Shown: positions 47,771-55,783 of the stretch, piece after piece | Numbering within the stretch: the stretch's first letter is position 1 | Layout: each line of letters begins with the position of its first letter | NCBI RefSeq assembly: GCF_040026395.1 | Contig: NZ_CP157278.1 | Span: forward strand, 2,914,001 to 2,978,000 | DNA: 64,000 bases | From: Pedobacter lusitanus | GTDB lineage: Bacteria; Bacteroidota; Bacteroidia; Sphingobacteriales; Sphingobacteriaceae | Reading direction: 5' to 3' | Translations under genes and position numbers: made by a program | Notes under the pieces: model-generated | What the model saw: the letters and a program-made list of their open reading frames with translations, nothing else | Told to the model about the DNA's origin: nothing | The model's database searches: none

Positions 47771-48201
47771 CTACGCCCCTGCAATTATTTTTTACAGGGT
47801 AAATATAACCGAAATTCATTAACCTGTACTAATTTATAATTCGTTCTGTTTACTAAAGTCATTATTTTCAGAACGCAGTAACCCAGCCTGTTGCGTAAGG
47901 ATATTCCCCTGTGAAACCCGCTTAAAATACATCAGAAAAACCGTCTGAACAACACATTTTCAATAGACTGATTAACAGATAGTTAAACCCACTTTGTTCA
48001 GACATCATTCAGACCTTGTTCACAGCTTCTTCAGACAGTATTCAGATGGCTTCGAATAACACCTGTATTAACTGCAGATAACCTTTTCTTAAATACTCCT
48101 TTTTGACGTACTTATGGCCTTCAAAGATCTTATGAGCAATGAATTTCCCAAAAGTGTATCTTGCGGAAATTTTACCAATAGCGCCTTAACAGAATCAGCT
48201 A
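47771..48201. other. Divergent intergenic region with repeat array (431 bases)
   Basis: It separates lacI (minus) from the exported-protein gene at 48202 (plus). No gene is visible. It contains five 11-bp-spaced TTCAGAC-like repeats (47997-48047) and an imperfect inverted repeat AATTTCC/GGAAATT near 48141-48170. I see no clear -7 box for either gene. Confidence 0.65.
47997..48047. repeat. Five TTCAGAC direct repeats with exact 11-bp period
   Basis: Seven-base units start at 47997, 48008, 48019, 48030 and 48041: TTCAGAC, TTCAGAC, TTCACAG, TTCAGAC and TTCAGAT, each followed by four unrelated bases. A seven-plus-four layout with one repeat per DNA turn is the form of OmpR/PhoB-family regulator boxes such as the Pho box. 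No such regulator is encoded in the window. The likely target is the gene at 48202 or lacI. Confidence 0.7.
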
Positions 48202-48867
48202 ATGATGATTAACATGAATTTCACAAAAACCCTGTCCAGACATATAGGATTGGTTGTTTTAATATTATTATTTACCCCGGCAGTGGTTTTTTCACAATTA
48301 TTTGAAGGAACAATTACTTTCGCTAACAGCTACAAAAGTAAATCTCCCCAATTGAAAGATGAGCAGCTCAATTCAATGATGGGTACAACGCAGGAATATT
48401 ATATTAAAGGAGGGAATTACAAGTCTGTATTTAATGGTTCATTTGTTAAAATGCAATTATACAGGGCAGCTGAGAATAAAAGCTACGCGCTTACAGCAAA
48501 ATCTGATTCTCTGTACTGGGACGATTATAGCAAAAATAAAGATATTGCCACAAAATTCGAGATCAGGAAAAACACAGCTACAATTATGGGGTTAATCTGT
48601 GATGAAATCACCATCTATACAGCCGGAAGTAAAGCCACCTATTATTACAATAAAAAATATGGGGTAAATTCAGAATTACTAGCCAGACATCAGTATGGAA
48701 ACTGGTACTATCTCCTGTCTAAAACCAAAGCAATCCCCCTGAAAGTGGTATATGAAATTGATCAGTTTATCTTCACAAGCACAGCAATAAAAATAACCCC
48801 GATGAAGTTAAATGACAATGAATTTATTATACCTGATCAAAATAAGGTTACACCTGCAAAATGGTAA
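48202..48867 (+). CDS. Exported protein of unknown function, GLPGLI/DUF4412-like
   Basis: This 221-residue protein has a signal peptide ending near VVFSQ. The start may be the ATG at 48214, which gives the cleaner signal MNFTKTLSRHIGLVVLILLF. The mature part starts LFEGTITFANSYKSKSP and contains DSLYWDDYSKNKDIA and IMGLICDEITIYT, a beta-rich pattern like the DUF4412 and GLPGLI proteins common in the Bacteroidota periplasm. No catalytic residues stand out. It stands alone between an array of possible regulator boxes and a bidirectional terminator, so it may respond strongly to a stress or two-component signal. Family membership is tentative. Confidence 0.75.
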   Translation: MMINMNFTKTLSRHIGLVVLILLFTPAVVFSQLFEGTITFANSYKSKSPQLKDEQLNSMMGTTQEYYIKGGNYKSVFNGSFVKMQLYRAAENKSYALTAKSDSLYWDDYSKNKDIATKFEIRKNTATIMGLICDEITIYTAGSKATYYYNKKYGVNSELLARHQYGNWYYLLSKTKAIPLKVVYEIDQFIFTSTAIKITPMKLNDNEFIIPDQNKVTPAKW

Positions 48868-48886
48868 TCTCTGTTGGATAATCAAT

Positions 48887-48920
48887 AAAAAGCCAGGTAT
48901 ATCGCTATACCTGGCTTTTT
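48887..48920. terminator. Bidirectional terminator between convergent genes
   Basis: Perfect 15-base arms 48887-48901 and 48906-48920 (AAAAAGCCAGGTATA and its complement) flank a TCGC loop. It has a GC core and A/T runs on both sides, so it serves the plus-strand gene ending at 48867 and the minus-strand peptidase gene ending at 48932. Confidence 0.93.
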
Positions 48921-48931
48921 AGCTTATAGAC

Positions 48932-50383
48932 CTAATCACCCCACTTCCACTCTCCTGCAATCCTTAACGGCTCTTCCAGTTTGTTCTCTTTCAAAAACGC
49001 CTTTAACTTCCCCTCTTCCTGTACACCAACCGGAATAACTTTCATGTTAGCCAGCCCGTAAGTTAACATTGCACTATATCTTACTGTATTCTTTAACCCC
49101 TGTTCATCAACCAGTTTAAAACTGTCGCCATCAGAATGATAAAACTGTCCGGAATGATTAGGCAACTGACCGCCTGCACCTCCACCGGTTGGAATTCCCT
49201 CGAGCATGAAAGGCTGGTGATCACTATGTAACCACGCCCCTGAAACAAATACATTTTTAAATCCGGTATCAATCTGAGCAATCTGGCTGCCCCAGTCTGT
49301 AAATGTATCTTTCATTTCTACTCTGCTGGTTGCAAAACCCTTAGGATCATTTGTCATGTCATAATTGAGCATAAATTTCACCTTGCCCAGCTCATTTTTC
49401 TTTTCCGCCTGTGCGATATATGCCTTTGAACCTAACAGCCCCTGCTCTTCACCCATAAACAGGATAAACTCAACTGTACGTTTCGTTTTCAGCTTCAGCG
49501 CCTTAAAAGATCTTGCCATATCCATTACCGCAAAAGAGCCAATGCCATTATCTATAGCGCCGGTAGCCAGATCCCAGCTGTCCAGATGTCCGCCAACCAA
49601 AATCTTTTCCTCAGGAAGAGAATCTCCTTTTAAAGTAGCAATCACATTTCTGGCTTTGATCATACCTGAGAAATTGGTCATACTCAGACTTGCATACTGT
49701 GTTTTTGATTTCAGCTGCTGCTTTATCTCCATGCCGTTTTCCAGACCGATACAAACAGCAGGTATGGTAATGAGTTTACCGGTTACAGAAGCTGTCCCGG
49801 TCAGTAAAACACCGCCCTTTACCCCATTGATAATGATAATTCCAACTGCCCCGTGTTTAATTGCGATTGCAGTCTTTTCAGAGCGATGAAGAGAAGGCGT
49901 ACCGGCAGGCGATCCGGGTAATACTCCCAGATAAACCAGGGCTATTTTACCTTTAACCTTACCTGCATCATGCGCATAGTCACTTTCCAGACCATTGCCC
50001 AGATCTGCTACTTCTGCCGAAACAGCGGATTTTACCGGTGAATGAGCCAGTGCAACTGAAGGTACCGTTTTCAGGTTTGCCGGCCCGTCACCAATTTTAG
50101 TTTCATTAGTGATCCTGCTCCAGCTTTCTACTTCGAAAGGCTGATAGCGGACATTATAACCATAAGATTTAAATAGATTAAAGGCATACTCTTCGGCTCG
50201 GGCCCCATTTGCAGATCCCGTTAAACGGTGACCAATAGTTTCTGTAGCAGACTTTAAGGTACTATAAGCCCTTGAATGCTGTTGTACATCTGTATTGATC
50301 CGGTTAAAAGCAGTACTGAAATTGTCCTGGGCATGTGCAGAAATTGCCATCCCGGCAAAAAAGAGAACGTAAAGAATCTTCAT
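48932..50383 (-). CDS. M28-family zinc metallopeptidase, exported
   Basis: This 483-residue protein has a signal peptide ending near AHAQ at residue 19, a protease-associated domain around residues 115-245 and an M28 catalytic domain. Zinc ligands and catalytic residues are seen in VGGHLDSWDLATGAIDNG near 262, MGEEQGLLGSKAY near 310, NYDMTNDP near 340 and the last histidine in HSDHQPFML near 385. It resembles carboxypeptidase Q and bacterial aminopeptidases, and should release amino acids from dipeptides or peptides in the periplasm. It forms its own unit, with a strong terminator at its end. Confidence 0.92.
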   Translation of the reverse strand: MKILYVLFFAGMAISAHAQDNFSTAFNRINTDVQQHSRAYSTLKSATETIGHRLTGSANGARAEEYAFNLFKSYGYNVRYQPFEVESWSRITNETKIGDGPANLKTVPSVALAHSPVKSAVSAEVADLGNGLESDYAHDAGKVKGKIALVYLGVLPGSPAGTPSLHRSEKTAIAIKHGAVGIIIINGVKGGVLLTGTASVTGKLITIPAVCIGLENGMEIKQQLKSKTQYASLSMTNFSGMIKARNVIATLKGDSLPEEKILVGGHLDSWDLATGAIDNGIGSFAVMDMARSFKALKLKTKRTVEFILFMGEEQGLLGSKAYIAQAEKKNELGKVKFMLNYDMTNDPKGFATSRVEMKDTFTDWGSQIAQIDTGFKNVFVSGAWLHSDHQPFMLEGIPTGGGAGGQLPNHSGQFYHSDGDSFKLVDEQGLKNTVRYSAMLTYGLANMKVIPVGVQEEGKLKAFLKENKLEEPLRIAGEWKWGD

Positions 50384-50455
50384 GAAAATATATTTTGATT
50401 AAAATAAGCTTTTAATTAAAATATATCCGGACAAAAATATAGTGTATAGGAATTG

Positions 50456-51427
50456 TTACTTTTTACGTTCTGTAGTATAACGGACTAATTGTTCAAGCCC
50501 GGTTCTGGCTTCACTTTCCTCAAAAGTATAAAGAATATCAAATGCTTCCTGCTGATACTGAATCATTTTCTCTGTAGCATAATGTACCCCATCCCTGCCA
50601 TTAACAAAATCTATGATCTCCTGTATTTTAGCCGGCTCATCATTATGATTTTTAACCAGATTAATGATCCTTTTCTTTTCAGCTTTATCCGCACGGTTTA
50701 AAGCATAGATCAAAGGAAGAGTAACTTTCTTTTCTTTGATATCTATCCCCAGAGGTTTACCAACATCATCTGTTCCAAAATCAAAAGTATCATCCTTAAT
50801 CTGGAAAGCAATACCAACCTTTTCTCCGAATAAGCGCATTTTCTCAATGGTCTCATCACTGGCTCCGGCCGATGCAGCGCCACAGGCACAACATGACGCA
50901 ATCAGTGAAGCTGTTTTCTGACGGATAACATCAAAATAAAGATCTTCGCTGATATCCATTCTTCTCACCTTCTCAATCTGCAGCAGTTCACCCTCACTCA
51001 TTTGCTTCACAGCTTCAGAAACGATCTGTAAAAGACGGAATTCATTATTGTTTACAGAAAGCAATAAACCTTTGGCCAGTAAATAATCACCTACCAGTAC
51101 TGCAATTTTATTCTTCCATAAGGCATTGATTGAAAAGAATCCCCTGCGCTCATAAGCATTATCCACAACATCATCATGAACAAGGGTAGCGGTATGCAAT
51201 AATTCAACCAGTGCAGCTCCGCGATGTGTGGATTCAATAATCCCCCCGCAAAGTTTGGCGGCAAAAAAAACAAACATAGGTCTGATCTGCTTACCTTTTC
51301 TCTTGACAATATAGTGCGTGATACGATCCAATAATGGGGCATCACTGTGCATCGAAGCTTTGAATTTCTCTTCAAAGACTGCTATATCTGCGGCTATGGG
51401 TTTCTTAATCTGGCTTATTCCCGGCAT
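50456..51427 (-). CDS. Long-chain polyprenyl diphosphate synthase
   Basis: This 323-residue cytoplasmic enzyme extends prenyl diphosphates with isopentenyl diphosphate to make the side chain of menaquinone or a related quinone. The first aspartate-rich motif is in TLVHDDVVDNAYERRG near residues 88-103 and the second in AFQIKDDTFDFG near 210. KGKQIRPMFVFFAAKLCGG is the N-terminal substrate-binding block. Small residues before the first motif fit long-chain products such as octaprenyl or heptaprenyl. It is likely the IspB/HepT type; Bacteroidota usually make menaquinone, so its product probably serves that pathway. It stands alone. Confidence 0.93.
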   Translation of the reverse strand: MPGISQIKKPIAADIAVFEEKFKASMHSDAPLLDRITHYIVKRKGKQIRPMFVFFAAKLCGGIIESTHRGAALVELLHTATLVHDDVVDNAYERRGFFSINALWKNKIAVLVGDYLLAKGLLLSVNNNEFRLLQIVSEAVKQMSEGELLQIEKVRRMDISEDLYFDVIRQKTASLIASCCACGAASAGASDETIEKMRLFGEKVGIAFQIKDDTFDFGTDDVGKPLGIDIKEKKVTLPLIYALNRADKAEKKRIINLVKNHNDEPAKIQEIIDFVNGRDGVHYATEKMIQYQQEAFDILYTFEESEARTGLEQLVRYTTERKK

Positions 51428-51500
51428 TCAGGTTTAAAAATATTTGCAAACTTAACTAAATTCAGCTAATTCTGCTTGTATGAAATTTTTAAATTAAATA

Positions 51501-52475
51501 TTACTGTTTATGCTTTGCAGCAATATGTTGAAAGATCTGTTCGGCATGGATTCTCGAATTTTCAATAAACCACTTATGTGTATCCATACCACCACAAACT
51601 ACACCGGCAAGATATAAACCAGGCAGATTAGTTTCCATTGTTTCAGGATTATAAACAGAGGTAGCAGCAAATTTGTCTTCAGGATTTACACCCAGTTTTT
51701 TCAGCATCTCAAAATCAGGTTTATAACCAGTCATTGCAATAACAAAATCATTGGCAAGTGTAAATGTTTCTTCCGCTGTTCTGATCGTTACATTATCTTC
51801 AGCTATCGCAATAACCTCTGCATTAAAATAGGCCTTGATTTCTCCTTCTTTAATCCTGTTTTCTATATCAGGACGAACCCAGTATTTGACATAAGATCCG
51901 ATTTCTGAATTACGGATAACCAATGTAACCTTTGCGCCTTTACGGTGAGTTTCCAGAGCAGCATCTATAGCAGAATTATTTGCCCCGATTACGACTACAT
52001 TCTGGAAAGCATATAAATGGGGGTCTTTATAATAGTGGGTAACTTTGGGCAGGTCTTCACCGGGAATATTCATCAACAGCGGAGTATCATAAAATCCTGT
52101 GGACACAACCACATTTTTGGTTTTATAAGCCCTTTTAGATGTTTTAACCTCAAATTGTGCCGCAGACACTTTATTCACTTCCATCACCTTCTCGAAAAGA
52201 TTGATTTGCAGATCAAATTTCTCTGCCACGCGGCGATAATATTCAACCGCCTCATTCCTGTTTGGTTTAGGACTGATGCTGACAAAAGGTACCCCTCCGA
52301 TCTCCAGTTTCTGGGAAGTAGAGAAAAAAGTCATAAATACAGGGTAATTGTATAAACTGTTGACCAGAGCCCCCTTTTCTACAATGACGTATTTAAGTCC
52401 TGCTTTTTTCGCTTCTATTCCACATGCCATGCCTATTGGCCCGGCACCAATGATCAAAACATCATATTCTTCCAT
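51501..52475 (-). CDS. ypdA: YpdA-family bacillithiol disulfide reductase
   Basis: This 324-residue flavoprotein has two dinucleotide-binding folds: FAD binding in VLIIGAGPIGMACGIEA near residues 7-23 and NADPH binding in VVVIGANNSAIDAALE near 170. It ends with GVVCGGMDTHKWFIENSR, typical of YpdA. YpdA uses NADPH to reduce oxidised bacillithiol (BSSB). The gene is six bases after a persulfide dioxygenase-rhodanese gene, in the same operon. Position 14 is isoleucine, whereas the Gram-positive enzymes are reported to have a redox-active cysteine there. Cys18 lies close by and might substitute. The ytxJ gene near the window's end supports a bacillithiol system. Confidence 0.88.
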   Translation of the reverse strand: MEEYDVLIIGAGPIGMACGIEAKKAGLKYVIVEKGALVNSLYNYPVFMTFFSTSQKLEIGGVPFVSISPKPNRNEAVEYYRRVAEKFDLQINLFEKVMEVNKVSAAQFEVKTSKRAYKTKNVVVSTGFYDTPLLMNIPGEDLPKVTHYYKDPHLYAFQNVVVIGANNSAIDAALETHRKGAKVTLVIRNSEIGSYVKYWVRPDIENRIKEGEIKAYFNAEVIAIAEDNVTIRTAEETFTLANDFVIAMTGYKPDFEMLKKLGVNPEDKFAATSVYNPETMETNLPGLYLAGVVCGGMDTHKWFIENSRIHAEQIFQHIAAKHKQ

Positions 52476-52481
52476 CTGGTA

Positions 52482-53897
52482 TCAGGATTTAACTTCTTTC
52501 GAAGAACAGGCATTATCTGTACGTTTCAGCCCCGTTGAACGGATCGCTGCATAACCACCTTTGATATCAATCACCTTGTCTACACCTCTTGCCTTTAAAA
52601 TTGAAGCCGCGATCATCGATCTGTATCCCCCGGCACAATGAATATAATAAGTTTCCTGTGGTTTGATTTCGTTTGTCCAGTCATTGATATAATCCAGGGG
52701 ACGTGTCAGTGTACACTCTAAATGTCCGGCTTCATATTCTCCGGGTTTACGCACATCAAGTACCTTTAAATCCGGATTGGCCTGAACTATATCCTCAAAA
52801 ACATCAACAGAAACTGAATCAATAGTATCTGTGTCTTTACCGGCTGCAATCCATGCTGCTATTCCACCTTCCAGATATCCAATGGTCTGATCATAGCCTA
52901 CTCTGGCCAGACGGGTAATTGCTTCTTCAGCTTTTCCTTCTTCTACAATTAATAATAAAGGCTGCTGCAGGTCAGTAATCAAAGCTCCAACCCATGGTGC
53001 AAACTGTCCGTTCAGCCCAATATTGATAGACGAAGGAATAAATGATTTAGCAAACTCCTGCGGATCCCTGGTATCCAGAATCAGCGCACCTGCGTGATTA
53101 ACTGTCGCCTCAAATTCTTCAGGCTCCATAGGAATTAATCCCTTTTCTTTAACCCGGGCAAAGCTTTCATAACCGCTTTTATTGATTGCGGCATTTTTTG
53201 CAAAATATTGAGGAGGAGGCAAAGTACCTTCTGTTACCTGCTGAATAAAATCTTCCCGGCCGGATGTCTTAAGCGCATAATTAACCTGCTTCTGATTTCC
53301 TAAAGTATCAAAGGTTTCTTTGCTCATATGTTTACCACAGGCAGATCCCGCACCATGCGCCGGATATACCAGGATATGATCTGGCAGAGAAAGAATTTTT
53401 GACTGCAACGAGTCATAAAGTATTCCTGCCATTTCTTCTGCTGTCTGAGTTCCTCTTTGTACCAGATCGGGTCTGCCGACATCACCAATAAAAAGTGTAT
53501 CACCAGTAAAAATGCAATAAGGATTACCATCTTTATCACTAAGCAGATAAGTAGTGGATTCAGGCGTATGGCCCGGAGTATGCAATGTCATGATCGTGAG
53601 TTCACCTATTTTAAAGGTTTCTCCGTCAGCAGCAACATAAGAATCAAAAGTCGTCTGTGCGGTAGGTCCATAAATAATCTGAGCACCCGAATGCTGAGCA
53701 AGATCAACATGACCGGAAACAAAGTCCGCATGAAAATGTGTCTCAAAAATATATTTAATTCTGGCATTTGCCAGTTTGGCCTTTTTAAGATAAGGTTGTA
53801 CTTCTCTTAAAGGGTCAATAATTGCCGCCTCTCCATTACTCTCAATGTAATAAGCTGCTTCGGCAAGACAGCCCGTATAAATTTGCTCTATCTTCAT
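52482..53897 (-). CDS. Persulfide dioxygenase fused to two rhodanese domains (CstB-like)
   Basis: This 471-residue cytoplasmic protein has a metallo-beta-lactamase-fold dioxygenase domain (residues 1-250) with iron ligands in FETHFHADFVSGH near 50-62, LHTPGHTPEST near 108 and FTGDTLFIGDVG near 132. A first rhodanese domain without a catalytic cysteine (about 255-350) follows. A second rhodanese domain has active-site Cys421 in HCAGGYRS. This is the architecture of CstB of Staphylococcus aureus, which turns low-molecular-weight persulfides into thiosulfate. It is followed by ypdA, so bacillithiol persulfide is a likely substrate. It is in an operon with tatD and ansA upstream. Confidence 0.92.
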   Translation of the reverse strand: MKIEQIYTGCLAEAAYYIESNGEAAIIDPLREVQPYLKKAKLANARIKYIFETHFHADFVSGHVDLAQHSGAQIIYGPTAQTTFDSYVAADGETFKIGELTIMTLHTPGHTPESTTYLLSDKDGNPYCIFTGDTLFIGDVGRPDLVQRGTQTAEEMAGILYDSLQSKILSLPDHILVYPAHGAGSACGKHMSKETFDTLGNQKQVNYALKTSGREDFIQQVTEGTLPPPQYFAKNAAINKSGYESFARVKEKGLIPMEPEEFEATVNHAGALILDTRDPQEFAKSFIPSSINIGLNGQFAPWVGALITDLQQPLLLIVEEGKAEEAITRLARVGYDQTIGYLEGGIAAWIAAGKDTDTIDSVSVDVFEDIVQANPDLKVLDVRKPGEYEAGHLECTLTRPLDYINDWTNEIKPQETYYIHCAGGYRSMIAASILKARGVDKVIDIKGGYAAIRSTGLKRTDNACSSKEVKS

Positions 53898-53922
53898 ATA
53901 GAATATCTTTCTGCTATTTAAA

Positions 53923-54939
53923 TTACGCTGTTAACTCTCCGCGCAAAGATTGCTCCATTAGCACTGCTATTTCTGTATTTGTAAGATTTTGACCCATCAA
54001 ATACATTAGCTTGGTTACTGTAGCCTCAAATGTCATGTCAAAACCACTGATAATACCCATTTGCTGCAATTTCTTACTTGTCTCGTATTTACCCAGTTCA
54101 ACTGACCCACCCTGACACTGTGAGATATCAACAATCAGTTTACCCTGATCTATAGCTGCCTGCAAACTGTCTATGAACCATTGTGCCGTGCTTGTATTAC
54201 CAGATCCGAAAGTTTCCAGTACAATAGCATCTACAGAAGACTGCGTAATTGCCTGTACTGCCTGCGCCGTAATACCCGGGTACAATTTCAGTACACCAAT
54301 ATTTGCGTTGAAACCGGATTGTACCTGCATAGGTTCTTTCGGAAGCTCACTGATATAATTATTATAGAATGACAGATTTACACCTGCCTCTGCCAGAATA
54401 TGGTAATTAGGGGACTGAAAGGCTTCAAATTTCTCTGAATTATATTTAATGGAGCGGTTACCACGAAACAACTGGTAGTCGAAATAAATACATACTTCGG
54501 GTACCATGGCAACCCCGTTATTCTTCGTTGCTACAATTTCCAGTGCGGTAATTAAGTTCTCCTTTGCATCTGTCCTGATTTCTCCTATCGGTAACTGTGA
54601 ACCGGTAAGTACAACGGGCTTGGCCAGATTCTTCAGCATAAAACTCAGTGCCGATGCAGTATAGGCCATTGTATCTGAGCCATGCAGGACAACAAATCCA
54701 TCATAATCATCATATGTTCTCTCAATAATTCCTGCCAGTTCTGCCCATATTACCGGGTCCATATTCGAGGAGTCCAGAATAGGGTCGAAAGAATGTACAG
54801 CAAGCTGGTAATTCAACCGCGCAAGTTCCGGTACATTTTGCTGAATCTGCTCGAAATCAAAAGGAATTAATGAACCCGTCAGCGGGTTATTGACCATACC
54901 GATAGTTCCACCCGTATAGATAATGAGAATTTTTGTCAT
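53923..54939 (-). CDS. ansA: Type I cytoplasmic L-asparaginase
   Basis: This 338-residue enzyme hydrolyses asparagine to aspartate and ammonia. The first catalytic threonine lies in IIYTGGTIGMV near residue 12 and the second triad in VVLHGSDTMAYTASAL near 80-95. GSQLPIGEIRTDAKEN is the family block after it. There is no signal peptide, so it is the cytoplasmic low-affinity AnsA type rather than periplasmic AnsB. It lies six bases after tatD and 25 bases before the persulfide dioxygenase gene, in one operon. Confidence 0.95.
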   Translation of the reverse strand: MTKILIIYTGGTIGMVNNPLTGSLIPFDFEQIQQNVPELARLNYQLAVHSFDPILDSSNMDPVIWAELAGIIERTYDDYDGFVVLHGSDTMAYTASALSFMLKNLAKPVVLTGSQLPIGEIRTDAKENLITALEIVATKNNGVAMVPEVCIYFDYQLFRGNRSIKYNSEKFEAFQSPNYHILAEAGVNLSFYNNYISELPKEPMQVQSGFNANIGVLKLYPGITAQAVQAITQSSVDAIVLETFGSGNTSTAQWFIDSLQAAIDQGKLIVDISQCQGGSVELGKYETSKKLQQMGIISGFDMTFEATVTKLMYLMGQNLTNTEIAVLMEQSLRGELTA

Positions 54940-54945
54940 GTAATA

Positions 54946-55713
54946 CTAGACGTTAAATATTTTTATAGAATTGGCTGTAGTTACTTCCGCAACTTTTTCA
55001 ACCGGAATATGGTAAATATCAGCAACTTTCTGTGCAATGTGAATCAGATAACTACTTTCGTTGGGTTTACCTCTGTAAGGTACAGGAGCCAGGTAAGGCG
55101 AATCTGTTTCCAGCACAAGGCTCTCTAATGAGAGATGTGAAAGGACTTCATCCAGTCCGGCCTTTTTATAGGTAACCACACCACCTATTCCCAAATAGAA
55201 TCCCAGATCAATTGTTCTTTCTGCCTGTTCCAGATTACCGGTAAAACAATGGAGTATTCCTCTTAAGTCATCTCCCTTTTCTGATTCCAGGACTTCGAAA
55301 ACCTCATCAAAAGCTTCTCTGCAATGGATCACAATAGGAAGTTTCAATTCTTTAGCCCAGCGGATCTGCTCAGCAAAGGCATCCTGTTGTATACCCAGCG
55401 TAGTTTTATCCCAGTAAAGATCTATACCGATCTCACCAATAGCATAGATTCTGCGTCCTTCAATGCTCTTATGGATTTCTGCCAGTACCTCAGCATACCC
55501 TTCTTTTACCTCGCAGGGGTGTAGTCCTGCCATTGCAAAACAATTATCCGGATATTTTCTGACCAGATCATCAATCTTCGCGATCGAAGAGATATCAACA
55601 TTGGGAAGGAATAAACGGTCTATCTTATTTTCGAAACAACGCTGAAAAAGTAATGCCTGTTTTTCCTCGTCCGTTTCGTAATACAAATGCGTATGCGTAT
55701 CGGTTAAAAACAT
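54946..55713 (-). CDS. tatD: TatD-family metal-dependent deoxyribonuclease/hydrolase
   Basis: This 255-residue cytoplasmic protein has the amidohydrolase-like TIM barrel of TatD. Metal ligands and signature motifs are TDTHTHLYYE near residues 4-13, IGEIGIDLYWD near 92-102, IVIHCREAFDE near 128, LHCFTGNLEQA near 153 and LETDSPYLAPVPYRG near 200. The family acts as a 3'-5' DNase and D-aminoacyl-tRNA-deacylase-like hydrolase in quality control. It heads the operon tatD-ansA-persulfide dioxygenase-ypdA. Its -7 promoter box ends only four bases before the ATG. Confidence 0.95.
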   Translation of the reverse strand: MFLTDTHTHLYYETDEEKQALLFQRCFENKIDRLFLPNVDISSIAKIDDLVRKYPDNCFAMAGLHPCEVKEGYAEVLAEIHKSIEGRRIYAIGEIGIDLYWDKTTLGIQQDAFAEQIRWAKELKLPIVIHCREAFDEVFEVLESEKGDDLRGILHCFTGNLEQAERTIDLGFYLGIGGVVTYKKAGLDEVLSHLSLESLVLETDSPYLAPVPYRGKPNESSYLIHIAQKVADIYHIPVEKVAEVTTANSIKIFNV

Positions 55714-55717
55714 AGAA

Positions 55718-55725
55718 CAAAGTTA
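55718..55725 (-). promoter_or_regulatory. -7 promoter box for the tatD operon
   Basis: The minus strand reads TAACTTTG, a perfect match to TAnnTTTG, ending four bases before the tatD ATG. Transcription would begin at or very near the start codon, giving a leaderless or very short leader. A -33 box is not clear. Confidence 0.5.
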
Positions 55726-55726
55726 A

Positions 55727-55759
55727 TAAAAAAACCCTGTCCGGTAATCCGGACAGGGT
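55727..55759 (-). terminator. Intrinsic terminator after the FKBP lipoprotein gene
   Basis: Perfect 11-base arms 55734-55744 and 55749-55759 (ACCCTGTCCGG and its complement) flank a TAAT loop. The A run at 55727-55733 reads as U on the minus strand. Confidence 0.92.
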
Positions 55760-55783
55760 CTATAGTAATGATTAATATCAAAA

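Noticed and set aside
47997..48047. CRISPR-like short repeat array
   Set aside because: Units are seven bases with four-base spacers, far too short for CRISPR; the layout fits a regulator array.
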